NCBI GenBank assembly: GCA_016795205.1
Contig: JAEUHZ010000024.1
Span: forward strand, 62,001-126,000
Origin: Planctomycetota bacterium
Lineage (GTDB): Bacteria; Planctomycetota; UBA1135; GCA-002686595
DNA: 64,000 bases
Reading direction: 5' to 3'
Positions 42,364-51,567 of this stretch are shown here, one piece after another. Within the stretch, counting starts at the first letter, position 1. Every line of letters begins with the position of its first letter. The position numbers were made by a program, and so were the translations under genes. Under the pieces are notes generated by a model. That model saw only the letters and a program-made list of their open reading frames with translations. It was not told the DNA's origin and ran no database searches.

Positions 42364-42918
42364 ATGATCTGCCAGAACTGCCTGAAGAACGCCGCGACGG
42401 TCCACGTGACCGAGGTGTCGCCCGAGGGCCCGGCGCCCGAGACGGCCCCGGTGCCTGGCTTCCAGGAGCAGCATCTGTGCGAGGTCTGCGCCCAGAGCCT
42501 CGACCTGCCCCATGCGCCGTCGCTCCAGAAGGCCCAGATCGACATCTGGAAGCTGCTGCAGTTGACGGCCAAGCCGACGCGTCGCAAGGGCGGCCCGACC
42601 TGCGCCGGGTGCGGCCTGCACCTCGAGGAGTTCCGCCGCAAGGGGCGCCTGGGCTGCCCGCACTGCTACGAGGCCTTCGCCGCGCACCTCGCCGAGGTCT
42701 TCGAGCGCGTGCACGGCGCCCGGCAGCACGTGGGCCGATTGCCCGGCTCCGACGCGAAGGCCGCCTCCCCTGAGGTCGACGAGGTCGAGCTGGAGCGCGA
42801 GCGCCGGCTGGTGGACTTGAGACAGAAGCTCGAGATCGCGATTCGCGAGGAAGCCTACGAGAACGCCGCGCGCCTGCGAGACGAGCTGCGCCAGCTCGAA
42901 GAGCCGCGCGCCTCCTGA
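42364..42918 (+). CDS. mcsA: McsA-like zinc-finger/UVR-motif protein
   Basis: 184 residues with four CxxC pairs: MICQNC (3-6), LCEVCA, TCAGCG and GCPHCYEAF, then a C-terminal UVR motif, LVDLRQKLEIAIREEAYENAARLRDELRQLE. This is the McsA layout; in Firmicutes McsA activates the arginine kinase McsB and controls ClpC and CtsR. Here clpC follows 151 bases downstream, but no mcsB or ctsR gene is next to it. A role as ClpC adaptor or redox/metal sensor is the natural inference. murD ends 42 bases upstream. Confidence 0.88.
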   Translation: MICQNCLKNAATVHVTEVSPEGPAPETAPVPGFQEQHLCEVCAQSLDLPHAPSLQKAQIDIWKLLQLTAKPTRRKGGPTCAGCGLHLEEFRRKGRLGCPHCYEAFAAHLAEVFERVHGARQHVGRLPGSDAKAASPEVDEVELERERRLVDLRQKLEIAIREEAYENAARLRDELRQLEEPRAS

Positions 42919-42966
42919 GGCGTCCGCGAGCAGCACGCGCCGCGGTCCGGCTTCACTCCGCCGACC

Positions 42967-42994
42967 TTGAAGGCCGAAAGGCCAAGGTTAGCTA
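42967..42994 (+). promoter_or_regulatory. Putative clpC promoter overlapped by an inverted repeat
   Basis: TTGAAG (42967-42972) and TAGCTA (42989-42994) are 16 bases apart, about 75 bases before the clpC ATG. The spacer and -35 contain the inverted repeat CCTTgaAGGCC-GAAA-GGCCAAGG, which could be an operator or an RNA hairpin. Confidence 0.35.
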
Positions 42995-43069
42995 CCATCA
43001 CCGGACCGGTGGGCGTCGGCTCGTCGCCCACCATCCTCGTCCCCACCGCGCACGGGCCCCGGAGACACC

Positions 43070-45598
43070 ATGTTCGACCGCTTCACGGACCGCGCCAAGA
43101 AGGTGATGAACCTGGCCCGTCAGGAGGCCCAACGGTTCAACCACGAGTACCTGGGCACCGAGCACATCCTCCTGGGCCTCGTTCAGGAGGGCAGCGGGGT
43201 CGCCGCGAACGTGCTCAAGAACATGGGGATCGACCTGGCCAAGATCCGCAGCGAGGTCGAGAAGATCGTCAAGACCGGCTCGACGATGGTCTCGGTCGGG
43301 AACCTGCCCTTCACTCCGCGGGCCAAGAAGGTCCTCGAGCTCTCCATGGAGGAGGCCTCGAACCTGGGGCACAACTACATCGGGACGGAGCACCTGCTCC
43401 TGGGCCTGATCAAGGAGAACGAGGGCATCGCGGCGCAGGTGCTCCTGAACCTGGGCGTCAAGCTCGAGGACGTCCGCGAGGAGGTCCTCGACTTCCTGGG
43501 CGCCGAGTCCAACGACGAGGAGGAGGACGAGGGCTCCGGCTCGCAGGAGGGCAGTGAGAAGCCGGCCGGCTCCGGTCAGGGCCAGGGCAAGAGCAAGACC
43601 CCGGCGCTCGACAGCTTCGGGCGGGACCTCACCGAGCTGGCGCGCGAGGGCAAGCTCGACGTCGTGATCGGCCGTGCGAACGAGATCGAGCGCGTGATCC
43701 AGATCCTCTCCCGCCGGACCAAGAACAACCCCGTGCTGCTCGGGGAGCCGGGCGTCGGCAAGACCGCGATCGTCGAGGGCCTGGCCCAACAGATCATCGA
43801 GAACCGCGTGCCCGACATCCTGCGCAACAAGCGCATCGTGGTGCTCGACCTGGCGCTGATGGTCGCCGGCACCAAGTACCGCGGCCAGTTCGAGGAGCGC
43901 ATCAAGGCCGTGATGACCGAGGTGCGGCGCGTGCGCGACGTCGTGCTGTTCATCGACGAGCTCCACACGCTGGTGGGCGCCGGCGGCGCGGAAGGCGCGA
44001 TCGACGCCAGCAACGTGTTGAAGCCGGCGCTTTCGCGCGGCGAGATCCAGTGCATCGGTGCCACCACGCTGGACGAGTACCGCAAGCACATCGAGAAGGA
44101 TGGCGCGCTCGAGCGCCGCTTCCAGGCCGTCAACGTCGAGCCGCCCAGCCCGAGCGAGACGATCGAGATCCTCAAGGGCCTGCGCGACAAGTACGAGGCA
44201 CACCACCGCGTGCGCTTCACGGACGAGGCCTTGGAGACGGCGGTCGAGCTGTCCACGCGCTACATCAACAACCGCTTCCTGCCGGACAAGGCGATCGACG
44301 TGATCGACGAGGCCGGTGCGCGCGTGCGCATCAAGGCCATGGTCGCGCCGCCCGACCTGCGCGAGGTCTCTACCGAGATCGAGCGTCTCGAGCGCGCCAA
44401 GGACGAGGCGGTCAGCGCCCAGGACTTCGAGAAGGCCGCGAAGCTGCGCGACCAGGCCTACCAGCTCAAGAAGAAGCGCGAGGAGATGCAGAACCGCTGG
44501 CGCGCGGAGCAGGCCGACAAGGAGCAGGTCGGGGAGGTCACGGCCGAAGTCATCGCCGAGACCGTCTCCAAGATGACTGGCGTGCCCTTGACGCGCCTGG
44601 AGAAGGCCGAGGCCGAGCGTCTCCTCCAGATGGAGAAGGAGCTCGGCGGCGTCGTGATCAACCAGAACGACGCCGTCACGGCCATCGCACGCGCCGTGCG
44701 CCGCTCGCGCTCGGGGTTGAAGGACCCGAAGCGCCCGATGGGCTCGTTCATCTTCCTGGGCCCCTCGGGCGTCGGGAAGACGTTCCTGGCGAAGCAGCTC
44801 GCGAAGTTCATGTTCGGCAGCGAGGACGCGCTCCTCACGATCGACATGAGCGAGTACATGGAGAAGCACAACGCGTCCCGCTTGGTCGGCGCGCCGCCAG
44901 GCTACGTCGGCTACGAGGAGGGCGGGCAGCTCACCGAGAAGGTGCGGCGCCGTCCGTATTCGGTCGTGCTGCTCGACGAGATCGAGAAGGCGCACCCGGA
45001 CGTGTTCAACATGCTCCTCCAGATCATGGAGGAGGGTCGCCTCACGGACTCTTTCGGCCGGCACGTCGACTTCCGCAACGTGATCCTGATCATGACCAGC
45101 AACCTGGGGTCGCAGCAGATGAAGTCGGGCGCCAAGCTCGGCTTCGATCGGCTCTCGCAGGCCACGAAGCCCAGCGACGAGGAGCGCCGGACACGCATGC
45201 GTGCCGACGTCATGATCGAGGTCGAGCGCTACTTCCGTCCGGAGTTCCTGAACCGGCTGGACGAGTTGGTCGTGTTCAACCCGCTCACGAACGACGACCT
45301 CGCGCGCATCGTCCACCTGCAGCTCGACGAGGTGAAGAAGCGCCTGGGCGACAAGGGCGTCAAGCTGGAGCTCGATCCGCAGGCCATCGAGTTCCTGATC
45401 ACGAAGGGGTACAGCGAGGACTACGGGGCCCGGCCGCTGCGCCGCGCGATCGAGCGCTTCGTCGAGGACCCGCTGGCTGAGCACATCCTGCGGACGGGTT
45501 CCGGCGGATCGGGTCCGATCCAGGTGCGGGTCAGCGCGGATGGCGCCAGCCTGTCCTTCGACCAGACCCACCCGACGGAGCCGGTGGCCGCCGGCTGA
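43070..45598 (+). CDS. clpC: ATP-dependent Clp protease ATP-binding subunit ClpC
   Basis: 842 residues, full-length ClpC. Two Clp-N repeats ([70 protein letters not shown]), an acidic linker, D1 with Walker [10 protein letters not shown] (about 225) and [13 protein letters not shown], a middle domain with a UVR-like [31 protein letters not shown], and D2 with GPSGVGKT (about 564), [27 protein letters not shown] and [19 protein letters not shown]. It unfolds substrates for ClpP and may act with the McsA-like protein upstream. A GC-rich terminator hairpin follows. Confidence 0.97.
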   Translation: MFDRFTDRAKKVMNLARQEAQRFNHEYLGTEHILLGLVQEGSGVAANVLKNMGIDLAKIRSEVEKIVKTGSTMVSVGNLPFTPRAKKVLELSMEEASNLGHNYIGTEHLLLGLIKENEGIAAQVLLNLGVKLEDVREEVLDFLGAESNDEEEDEGSGSQEGSEKPAGSGQGQGKSKTPALDSFGRDLTELAREGKLDVVIGRANEIERVIQILSRRTKNNPVLLGEPGVGKTAIVEGLAQQIIENRVPDILRNKRIVVLDLALMVAGTKYRGQFEERIKAVMTEVRRVRDVVLFIDELHTLVGAGGAEGAIDASNVLKPALSRGEIQCIGATTLDEYRKHIEKDGALERRFQAVNVEPPSPSETIEILKGLRDKYEAHHRVRFTDEALETAVELSTRYINNRFLPDKAIDVIDEAGARVRIKAMVAPPDLREVSTEIERLERAKDEAVSAQDFEKAAKLRDQAYQLKKKREEMQNRWRAEQADKEQVGEVTAEVIAETVSKMTGVPLTRLEKAEAERLLQMEKELGGVVINQNDAVTAIARAVRRSRSGLKDPKRPMGSFIFLGPSGVGKTFLAKQLAKFMFGSEDALLTIDMSEYMEKHNASRLVGAPPGYVGYEEGGQLTEKVRRRPYSVVLLDEIEKAHPDVFNMLLQIMEEGRLTDSFGRHVDFRNVILIMTSNLGSQQMKSGAKLGFDRLSQATKPSDEERRTRMRADVMIEVERYFRPEFLNRLDELVVFNPLTNDDLARIVHLQLDEVKKRLGDKGVKLELDPQAIEFLITKGYSEDYGARPLRRAIERFVEDPLAEHILRTGSGGSGPIQVRVSADGASLSFDQTHPTEPVAAG

Positions 45599-45622
45599 GC
45601 GGGGATCAGGAGGCGCTTCTCG

Positions 45623-45651
45623 ACGGAGGCCGCCCATCGGGCGGCCTCCGT
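45623..45651 (+). terminator. Hairpin terminator after clpC
   Basis: A perfect 13-bp stem ACGGAGGCCGCCC / GGGCGGCCTCCGT with loop ATC, 25 bases after the clpC stop, followed by CTCGTTCGG, so U-poor. The rest of the gap to 45809 holds another GC-rich inverted repeat (GGCCGAGCCC...GGGCTCGGCC) and nothing coding that I can see. Confidence 0.6.
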
Positions 45652-45809
45652 CTCGTTCGGAGGCAAGCGTCCGGCGCGCCGGGTGCGGATGCCACCGAGG
45701 CCGAGCCCCGCGCGCGGCCCGCGGGCTCGGCCCGGCTCGGCCGCCCTGCAGGTCGGGCCGAGCCCGCGGCGCGCCACTGGCTCGTCTCGGCGGGACTGCG
45801 AGCCGGGGG

Positions 45810-46163
45810 TCAATCCTGCCAGGACTTCTTCACGACCCTGTCTTGGAACTCGACGTACGTCGCACCATCGACGCGCTGCGACTCGTCGCCCGAGAAGACG
45901 AAGATCAGCCGTCCTTCGCGCCGGCGTGTTTCGCTGTACGTCCACTTCCAGATCTCGATGCCATTCTCGAGTTGCGACTTCGAGCTCGGGTCGCCGATCA
46001 GGGCCAGGACGTAGTCCTGAGTGCGGCCCGGCTCGATCTGCCGGAGGGTCTCGGCGCTCACGTAGCGCCCCGTCCGCACGCTGTGCGAGTCGACGTTGAT
46101 GATGCAGGCCGAGAGGACGCTGGCGGCGATCAGGGTGGAGGCGAGGGGCAGGAGGCTCTTCAT
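45810..46163 (-). CDS. BamE/SmpA-like lipoprotein
   Basis: 117 residues with a lipoprotein signal ending SVLSACIINV (Cys 20). The rest matches the SmpA/OmlA (BamE) layout: GRYVSAETLRQIEPGRTQDYVLALIGDPSSKSQLENGIEIWKWTYSETRR, that is, the L-x-x-I-x-x-G-x-T pattern, the GxPS turn and the beta hairpin. BamE is an accessory of the outer-membrane protein assembly complex; many stand-alone homologues have other or unknown roles. Divergent from dprA across 170 bases. Confidence 0.75.
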   Translation of the reverse strand: MKSLLPLASTLIAASVLSACIINVDSHSVRTGRYVSAETLRQIEPGRTQDYVLALIGDPSSKSQLENGIEIWKWTYSETRRREGRLIFVFSGDESQRVDGATYVEFQDRVVKKSWQD

Positions 46164-46307
46164 GGTTGGGTGCCCGGTCGCGGGCGTGGGAGGGGGAAGC
46201 CGGGCGCGCTGCTGACTGCGTCCCGAAGACCGCGCGAGACCCTTGCGGGTCGCACCTGACCTTGCCGAAACTCGCGCGCAGGATTCTCACAGCGCGCCCT
46301 GCGACCG

Positions 46308-46322
46308 GTACGGCTTCCGTAC
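46308..46322. promoter_or_regulatory. Inverted repeat 11 bp before dprA
   Basis: GTACGG-CTT-CCGTAC, a perfect 6-3-6 palindrome ending 11 bases before the dprA GTG, where it could be an operator or a hairpin near the ribosome site. Its geometry equals the palindrome before iscR. Confidence 0.35.
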
Positions 46323-46333
46323 GTCGTCCTGGC

Positions 46334-47218
46334 GTGAGCACCTTCACCGAGCTCCTGTGCCTCGAGCGCGGGTCGGCGACGTGGCCGGACGAGCTGTCCC
46401 GGATCGATGGGCCGCCCGAACGGCTCTGGCTGCGCGGCGAGCTGGGGATCCTGGCGCGGCGCCCGCGGGTGGCGGTCGTCGGGACGCGGGGACCGAGCCC
46501 CTACGGCGAGGCCCAGGCGGCTCGGTTCGCGCGCGAGATCGCGCGTGCCGGGGCGGTCGTCGTCTCGGGACTGGCGCGGGGGATCGACCAAGCCGCGCAT
46601 CAGGCCGCGCTCGACGCGGGCGGGGCGACGATCGGGGTGCTCGGCAGCGCGGTCGACCGGCCCTGGCCGGATGGGCCGGTCGCGCGACGGGTCGCCGAGC
46701 GCGGACTCCTGCTCAGCGAGTACCAGCCCGGAACCGACCCGCGTCCCCACCACTTCCCGCTGAGGAACCGCCTGATCTCCGGCCTCTGCGCGGGCGTGCT
46801 GGTCGTCGAGGCGGCCGCGGCGTCCGGCTCGCTGATCACGGCGCGCTGGGCAGCGGACCAGGGCCGCCTGGTCTGGGCCATCCCAGGACGCGTGGATCAC
46901 CCACTCTCGCGCGGCACGCACAAGCTCCTGCGCGAGGGTGCGCAGCTCGTCGAGACCCCCGAGGAGGTCCTGCGCGAGGTCCTGGGAGGGGTGGGCCCGG
47001 AGCGACAGCCTTCCGACGCGGCGCAGGGCGAGGTCGCGCCCACGGAGCCGGGCGCCTCGATCCTGCGCGCGCTCGTCGGCGAGACGCTCGACGCGAGCGA
47101 GATCGCCGCGCGGGTCGGGTACGACCCCGCCGAGGTGCTCGCCGCGCTCGTCGAACTCGAACTCGCCGACCGCGTCGCACGTGGACCCGGCGGGCTCTAC
47201 CGGCGCCGCACGACTTGA
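46334..47218 (+). CDS. dprA: DNA-processing protein DprA
   Basis: 294 residues from a GTG. DprA loads RecA onto incoming single-stranded DNA during transformation. The Rossmann-like core shows RVAVVGTRGPSPYGEAQAARFAREIARAGAVVVSGLARGIDQAAHQAALDAGGATIGVLGSAVDRPWP, LLSEYQPGTDPRPHHFPLRNRLISGLCAGVLVVEAAAASGSLITARWAADQGR and AIPGRVDHPLSRGTHKLLREGAQLV. A C-terminal winged-helix region (ILRALVGETLDASEIAARVGYDPAEVLAALVELELADRV) is also present. The N-terminal SAM domain is very short. No other competence gene is near. Confidence 0.95.
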   Translation: MSTFTELLCLERGSATWPDELSRIDGPPERLWLRGELGILARRPRVAVVGTRGPSPYGEAQAARFAREIARAGAVVVSGLARGIDQAAHQAALDAGGATIGVLGSAVDRPWPDGPVARRVAERGLLLSEYQPGTDPRPHHFPLRNRLISGLCAGVLVVEAAAASGSLITARWAADQGRLVWAIPGRVDHPLSRGTHKLLREGAQLVETPEEVLREVLGGVGPERQPSDAAQGEVAPTEPGASILRALVGETLDASEIAARVGYDPAEVLAALVELELADRVARGPGGLYRRRTT

Positions 47219-47331
47219 TTTCGAAAGGCGACCGGCGCGGTCCCAGACCGGCCCGGACGCGCAGGGACGCGCGCCTCGCGACCGTTCCACCCCGGCGGAA
47301 GCCACCGAACCGTGGGCTCTCGGCTCGCGTC

Positions 47332-47532
47332 TCAGCGCACGCTGGCGACCGTGTACTGCGCGAGGACGAGCAGGAGCGCGACGATCCCGCAACCGATCAC
47401 GAACGCGACGAAGCGCCGCGGGATCGCCGCGAGCGCCTTGCAGTCCTCGGGCTCGGAGTAGAACGACGCCAGCACGACGATGCCGACGCCCATGAGCGCG
47501 AAGAGCAGCAGGTGGATCGGCAGGTCGCTCAC
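47332..47532 (-). CDS. Small two-helix membrane protein
   Basis: 66 residues from a GTG overlapping the DUF6677 stop. Two hydrophobic helices (LPIHLLLFALMGVGIVVLASF and FVAFVIGCGIVALLLVLAQY) flank a short polar loop YSEPEDCKALAAIPRR. I recognise no family; its tight coupling to the DUF6677 membrane protein suggests they act together. No stop of a convergent gene interferes: dprA ends 113 bases away. Confidence 0.6.
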   Translation of the reverse strand: MSDLPIHLLLFALMGVGIVVLASFYSEPEDCKALAAIPRRFVAFVIGCGIVALLLVLAQYTVASVR

Positions 47533-48350
47533 GCGGGCACCCTCGCCGCCGGAGGCTCGGCCGGCTCGAGGTGCGCGAGGGCCTCCCGTTCGCCGCTGCC
47601 GTAGACATCCAGCCAGGCCAGGATGTTCAGCAGGCCACCCACCGCTCCGAAGGCCAGCCCGGCGTCCCCGTAGCGGAGGTCGGAGCGCACGAGCTCCCCG
47701 CCCCAGAAGGCCTCGAGGATCCAAGCGGGCGAGCCGGCCAGGAACTGCGCGCTCCAGTAGTAGAAGTGCCGCTCGCGGTCCAGGTTCGCGCCCTGCGCCA
47801 GCGCCGTGCCGAGCGCCACGAAGCCCGCGACGCACGAGAACACGAGCACGCCGCGCAAGCGGCGCCCCTGCAACCAGTGGCCGAGGCCCGGCAGGACCCA
47901 GCCCGCCAGGACCAAGAGTCCGGGTGCAGGGCGGGTCGACCGCATCCCGCGCGGCAGCCGCGCGTCGAAGTGCGCCTTGCAGGCCAGACAGACGTTGAGC
48001 ACCCCACTGGCGGCCGTCAGGAAGGTGCCGAGCTCAATGTGCTCGGGCCACGGCCGCGGGAACGGCGGGCCGAATCCATACGTGCGCATGTGCCAGATGA
48101 CCGCCGAGAGGTTGCCGACCTCGGGGGTCAGGACCGGCGCGATCAGGGAGCGCAGGTCGGTCTGGAGGAACTCGAACGCCATGCCCCCGGAAAGGCGGAT
48201 GCCCAGCACGTAGAGGCCCGTCACGACGAGGAAGGCCGCGATGCCGAAGATCGGAGCCCCCAGGTAGACGTGACCCGCGCCGGGGACCACCCAGGTCAGG
48301 GCGGCAGCGACGTTGGCGTCGCCTCGTCCGGTTCGTTGCGCTGCATCCAT
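47529..48350 (-). CDS. DUF6677-like multispan membrane protein
   Basis: 273 residues from the ATG at 48350. Hydrophobic helices include ALTWVVPGAGHVYLGAPIFGIAAFLVVTGLY and LLVLAGWVLPGLGHWLQGRRLRGVLVFSCVAGFVALGTAL; the twice-seen WVxPGxGHxxLG motif marks TM2-like/DUF6677 proteins. A single Cys pair (NVCLAC) lies in the middle. Function unknown. The small membrane protein gene is coupled at its 3' end; the thioesterase gene is divergent, 80 bases away. Confidence 0.75.
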   Translation of the reverse strand: MDAAQRTGRGDANVAAALTWVVPGAGHVYLGAPIFGIAAFLVVTGLYVLGIRLSGGMAFEFLQTDLRSLIAPVLTPEVGNLSAVIWHMRTYGFGPPFPRPWPEHIELGTFLTAASGVLNVCLACKAHFDARLPRGMRSTRPAPGLLVLAGWVLPGLGHWLQGRRLRGVLVFSCVAGFVALGTALAQGANLDRERHFYYWSAQFLAGSPAWILEAFWGGELVRSDLRYGDAGLAFGAVGGLLNILAWLDVYGSGEREALAHLEPAEPPAARVPA

Positions 48351-48430
48351 CGGGCGGGGCGCGGTTCTACCAGCACGCACCCCCGCCGCGCCACGAGCCG
48401 CCGCCCTGGTGCCTGCGCCCCGCTCCTGCC

Positions 48431-48862
48431 ATGCTCGCCGCGATGGACCCTCGGCCGGCCCCCCACGTCCTGCGACTCCGCGTCCGCTACGGCGAGACCG
48501 ACCAGATGGGCGTCGTGCACCACGCGAACTACGCCCTCTACGTCGAGGAGAGCCGAACCGCGCTCATGCGCGAGCGCGGACTGTCCTACGCCGAGCTCGA
48601 GCGGCGCGGCATCGGCCTGCCCGTCCGCCGGTTCGAGGCCCGCTACCGCTCCCCGGCGCTCTACGAGGACGAGCTGGCCGTGACCACGGAGGTCGGCCGC
48701 GTCGGAGCGGCCTCGGTCGTCTTCACGTCCGAGATCACGCGCCCTGCGGACGGGGCGCGCATCGCCAGCCTCACCGTCGAGCTGGCCTGCATCGATCTCG
48801 TGAACCGCGCACGGGGGCCGATTCCATTGCCCGCGGAGCTCCGCGCGCTCCTCGGGGGCTGA
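48431..48862 (+). CDS. Acyl-CoA thioesterase, YbgC/4HBT type
   Basis: 143 residues; an in-frame ATG four codons downstream (48443) is also possible. Hot-dog fold with the 4HBT signature LRLRVRYGETDQMGVVHHANYALYVEESRTALMRERG, in which the Asp of ETDQMG and following His are the catalytic pair of YbgC enzymes. Then FEARYRSPALYEDELAVTTEVGRVG and ARIASLTVELACIDL. It hydrolyses acyl-CoA or acyl-ACP; the substrate is not predictable. Alone on its strand, converging with a zinc-ribbon gene 15 bases away. Confidence 0.92.
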   Translation: MLAAMDPRPAPHVLRLRVRYGETDQMGVVHHANYALYVEESRTALMRERGLSYAELERRGIGLPVRRFEARYRSPALYEDELAVTTEVGRVGAASVVFTSEITRPADGARIASLTVELACIDLVNRARGPIPLPAELRALLGG

Positions 48863-48877
48863 CCCGCGGTGCGCGAC

Positions 48878-49135
48878 TCAGGAGGCGAGACCCGGCGGGG
48901 GCCAGGGCCGCTGCCCGCCGTCCGCGTCGGCCTGGTGGCGGGATTCCTCCTCGACGGAGCTCCCCGCCCCCATCTCCGGGATCGCCCGCGGGCTCGGAAG
49001 CGCGGCCGGGATCCCGTCGAGCAGGCGATCGCGGCAGGCGGGACAGACCTGACCGTTCGGGAGGCGGTTGAACTGGAGCGTGTTCGCGCTCGGCAGACCG
49101 CAGGTGAAACACAGAGGAGCCGATCCGTCGACCAT
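48878..49135 (-). CDS. Small zinc-ribbon-like protein
   Basis: 85 residues. Two CxxC pairs, CFTCG near the start and CPACR at about 31-35, with FNRLPNGQ between, predict a zinc ribbon; the second half is Pro/Gly/Glu-rich and likely unstructured. I do not know the family. It is divergent from the iscR gene across 227 bases, a placement that could link it to iron-sulfur or redox control, though this is only position. Confidence 0.65.
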   Translation of the reverse strand: MVDGSAPLCFTCGLPSANTLQFNRLPNGQVCPACRDRLLDGIPAALPSPRAIPEMGAGSSVEEESRHQADADGGQRPWPPPGLAS

Positions 49136-49286
49136 GGAAGTCCGGATCGGACGCTGGGGCGACGGCCTTGAGCGCGCGGCGGTTCTGGTCGCTCGGGCGG
49201 CCCTGCCATCAGAACCTCCCGTGAACGGCAGATTCTGGCCGATGAGGCTTGGCGGGCGGAGCTGCCGCCCCTAGACTTCGGGCACA

Positions 49287-49306
49287 GGAGGCCCTCTGGG
49301 GCCTCC
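49287..49306. repeat. GC-rich hairpin upstream of iscR
   Basis: GGAGGCCC-TCTG-GGGCCTCC, a perfect 8-bp stem with a four-base loop, 57 bases before the iscR start. It may be an RNA leader hairpin or a weak terminator from upstream. Confidence 0.4.
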
Positions 49307-49323
49307 CCCTTGGCCTTCAAAGA

Positions 49324-49338
49324 GCACCATTCTGGTGC
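49324..49338. promoter_or_regulatory. Candidate IscR/Rrf2 operator
   Basis: GCACCA-TTC-TGGTGC, a perfect 6-3-6 palindrome 24 bases before the iscR GTG and near the expected promoter. Rrf2 regulators bind short palindromes in their own promoters, so self-control of the ISC operon is plausible. No other copy was noticed in the window. Confidence 0.45.
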
Positions 49339-49362
49339 GATTTGAGACCCCGACGACCCGCC

Positions 49363-49863
49363 GTGCTCCAACTCACGAAGCGCACCGAATACGGCCTCAT
49401 CGCCCTGATCCATCTCGCGGATCGGGGTGGCGTCGTCGTCAGCGTGCGGGAGATCGGGGAGAGCTACCCCGTTCCGCGGCGGCTGCTGGCGGAGGTCCTC
49501 AAGGACCTCGCCCGCGCCGGGCTCGTCGAATCCCAGCGCGGTGCGACCGGCGGCTACACCCTGACCCGCCCGGCCGACCGGATCACCCTGGGTGACGTCG
49601 TCGCGGCGCTCGAGGGCGCACCGCTTCTGACCGGCTGCGAGGGGCACGACGAGCACGCCGGGACGGCGTGCGAGGTCCAGCCCGTCTGCCCCATCCGTTC
49701 CCCGCTCCAGCGCCTCCGCGAGGGGCTCTGGCGGCTCCTCGAGCGCACGACGCTCCAGTCCCTCTCCACGCCGGGCGTCCTGCTCGAGTTCGACGGTCGC
49801 TCCGCGCGGATCCCGTCCACCCTTCCCGGCCCCGCGCTCTCCGAGCGGGCCCCGGCCCAGTGA
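49363..49863 (+). CDS. iscR: Rrf2-family regulator, IscR-like
   Basis: 166 residues from a GTG. Winged helix-turn-helix [20 protein letters not shown]...[59 protein letters not shown], then three cysteines C92, C103 and C109 in the loop after LLTGC that should ligate a [2Fe-2S] cluster; the first gap is wider than in E. coli IscR (10 residues between the first two). The C-terminal 50 residues are an extra helix and Pro/Ala tail. First gene of the ISC operon, iscS beginning 7 bases after its stop. Confidence 0.92.
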   Translation: MLQLTKRTEYGLIALIHLADRGGVVVSVREIGESYPVPRRLLAEVLKDLARAGLVESQRGATGGYTLTRPADRITLGDVVAALEGAPLLTGCEGHDEHAGTACEVQPVCPIRSPLQRLREGLWRLLERTTLQSLSTPGVLLEFDGRSARIPSTLPGPALSERAPAQ

Positions 49864-49870
49864 CCCTGCC

Positions 49871-51088
49871 ATGAAGCTCCCGCTGTACTTCGACTACCAG
49901 GCGACGACGCCGCTCGATCCGCGTGTGCTCGAGGCCATGCTGCCCTACTTCACCGAGGAGTTCGGCAACGCCGCGAGCCGCAGCCACCCCTTCGGCTGGC
50001 GCGCCGAAGAGGCTGTCGAGCACGCCCGAGCCCAGATCGCGAGCCTGATCGGCGCGAACCCGAAGGAGATCGTCTTCACGTCGGGCGCGACGGAGTCGAT
50101 CAACCTCGCCATCAAGGGCGTGGCCGACATGTACGGCGAGAAGGGTCGCCACATCGTCACCAGCCTGATCGAGCACAAGGCCGTCCTCGACACGTGCAAG
50201 CACCTCGAGAAGCAGGGCTTCGAGGTGACCTACCTCGAGCCGACGACCACCGGCCGCGTCACCGCGGAAGCCGTCGAGAAGGCCCTGCGGCCGGACACGA
50301 TCCTGGTCAGCGTCATGTGGGCCAACAACGAGGTCGGCACGCTGAACCCGATCCGCGAGATCGGAGCCCTGTGTCACGCGCGCGGCGTCTTGTTCCTCAC
50401 GGACGCGACCCAGGCGGTGGGCAAGATCCCGGTCGACGTCGAGGCCGATCACGTGGACCTCCTGTGCCTGTCGGGCCACAAGCTGTACGGCCCCAAGGGC
50501 GTCGGCGCGCTCTACGTGCGCCGCAAGAACCCCCGCGTGCGCCTCACCGCGCAGATGGACGGCGGCGGCCACGAGCGCGGCATGCGCTCGGGCACGCTGA
50601 ACGTGCCCGGGATCGTCGGGCTCGGTCGCGCCTGCGAGATCGCTCGCGAGGAGCGTGAGCAGGACTACCGGCACACGAGCGCCCTGCGCGACCACTTCGA
50701 GCGCCGGGTGCTCGCGGAGGTCGGCCACGTGAAGCTGAACGGCGATCCGGAGCAGCGCCTGCCGAACAACTCGAACCTGTCCTTCGCGTTCGTGGAGGGC
50801 GAGTCGCTCATCATGGGCATCAAGGACCTGGCCGTGTCCTCGGGCTCGGCCTGCACGTCCGCGAGCCTCGAGCCGAGCCACGTGCTGCGCGCCATGGGCG
50901 TGGGCGAGGACATGGCACACAGCTCGATCCGTTTTGGCTTCGGCCGGTTCACCACGCGAGAGCAGGTCGATTTCGCCGTCGACCAGCTCGCCGCCGCGGT
51001 CAAGCGCCTGCGCGAGCTCTCGCCGCTCTACGAGATGGCCCAGGAGGGCATCGACCTGTCCACGGTGAAGTGGCAGTCGGCCCACTGA
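49871..51088 (+). CDS. iscS: Cysteine desulfurase
   Basis: 405 residues, IscS (group I NifS) type. It takes sulfur from cysteine using PLP and hands the persulfide to IscU. Motifs: [91 protein letters not shown], the PLP lysine in [17 protein letters not shown] (about 205) and the mobile loop Cys in [21 protein letters not shown] (about 328). All needed residues are present and the loop length is that of IscS rather than SufS. It lies between iscR and iscU. Confidence 0.96.
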   Translation: MKLPLYFDYQATTPLDPRVLEAMLPYFTEEFGNAASRSHPFGWRAEEAVEHARAQIASLIGANPKEIVFTSGATESINLAIKGVADMYGEKGRHIVTSLIEHKAVLDTCKHLEKQGFEVTYLEPTTTGRVTAEAVEKALRPDTILVSVMWANNEVGTLNPIREIGALCHARGVLFLTDATQAVGKIPVDVEADHVDLLCLSGHKLYGPKGVGALYVRRKNPRVRLTAQMDGGGHERGMRSGTLNVPGIVGLGRACEIAREEREQDYRHTSALRDHFERRVLAEVGHVKLNGDPEQRLPNNSNLSFAFVEGESLIMGIKDLAVSSGSACTSASLEPSHVLRAMGVGEDMAHSSIRFGFGRFTTREQVDFAVDQLAAAVKRLRELSPLYEMAQEGIDLSTVKWQSAH

Positions 51089-51156
51089 GCAGCGACTGCC
51101 GCCGGAAACCCGCCACACCCCGCACACCCGCATCAGAGGATCACAGGAAGACCCCC

Positions 51157-51567
51157 ATGGCCTACAGCGACAAGGTCATCGACCACTACAACAACCCGCG
51201 CAACGTGGGCTCGCTCGACAAGGCGAAGCCCACGGTCGGGACCGGCGTCGTCGGCGCGCCCGAGTGCGGCGACGTGATGAAGCTCCAGATCCAGGTCGAG
51301 GGCGACCGGATCGTGGACGCCAAGTTCAAGACCTTCGGCTGCGGGTCGGCGATCGCCTCGAGCTCGCTCGCGACCGAGTGGATCAAGGGTCGCACGATCG
51401 ACGAGGCCCTCGGCATCCGCAACACCCAGATCGTCGAGGAGCTCTCGCTCCCTCCGGTCAAGATCCACTGCAGCGTGCTGGCCGAGGACGCCATCAAGGC
51501 CGCGATCGCGGACTACAAGGCCAAGCAGGCCGAGCCGGTCAGCGCCCCGGAGGCCTCGAAGTCGTGA
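51157..51567 (+). CDS. iscU: Iron-sulfur cluster scaffold IscU
   Basis: 136 residues from the ATG at 51157. The three cluster cysteines C37 (PECGD), C62 (FGCGSAIASSS) and C105 (KIHCSVLAEDAI) and the Asp next to C37 are present. The HscA-binding motif LPPVK (about 98-102) precedes the third Cys as in E. coli IscU, which fits the hscA/hscB genes downstream. The C-terminus is a short Lys/Ala/Glu tail. Its stop overlaps the iscA GTG. Confidence 0.96.
   Translation: MAYSDKVIDHYNNPRNVGSLDKAKPTVGTGVVGAPECGDVMKLQIQVEGDRIVDAKFKTFGCGSAIASSSLATEWIKGRTIDEALGIRNTQIVEELSLPPVKIHCSVLAEDAIKAAIADYKAKQAEPVSAPEASKS

Noticed and set aside
40537..42936. An open frame of 799 codons opposite the PEGA protein, murD and mcsA genes
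   Set aside because: Antisense to three well-supported genes; composition of Arg/Glu/Leu/Val runs without a fold pattern.
42998..45637. An open frame of 879 codons on the strand opposite clpC
   Set aside because: It lies wholly antisense to a certain gene and arises from GC-rich third positions; its translation is low-complexity with no family motif.
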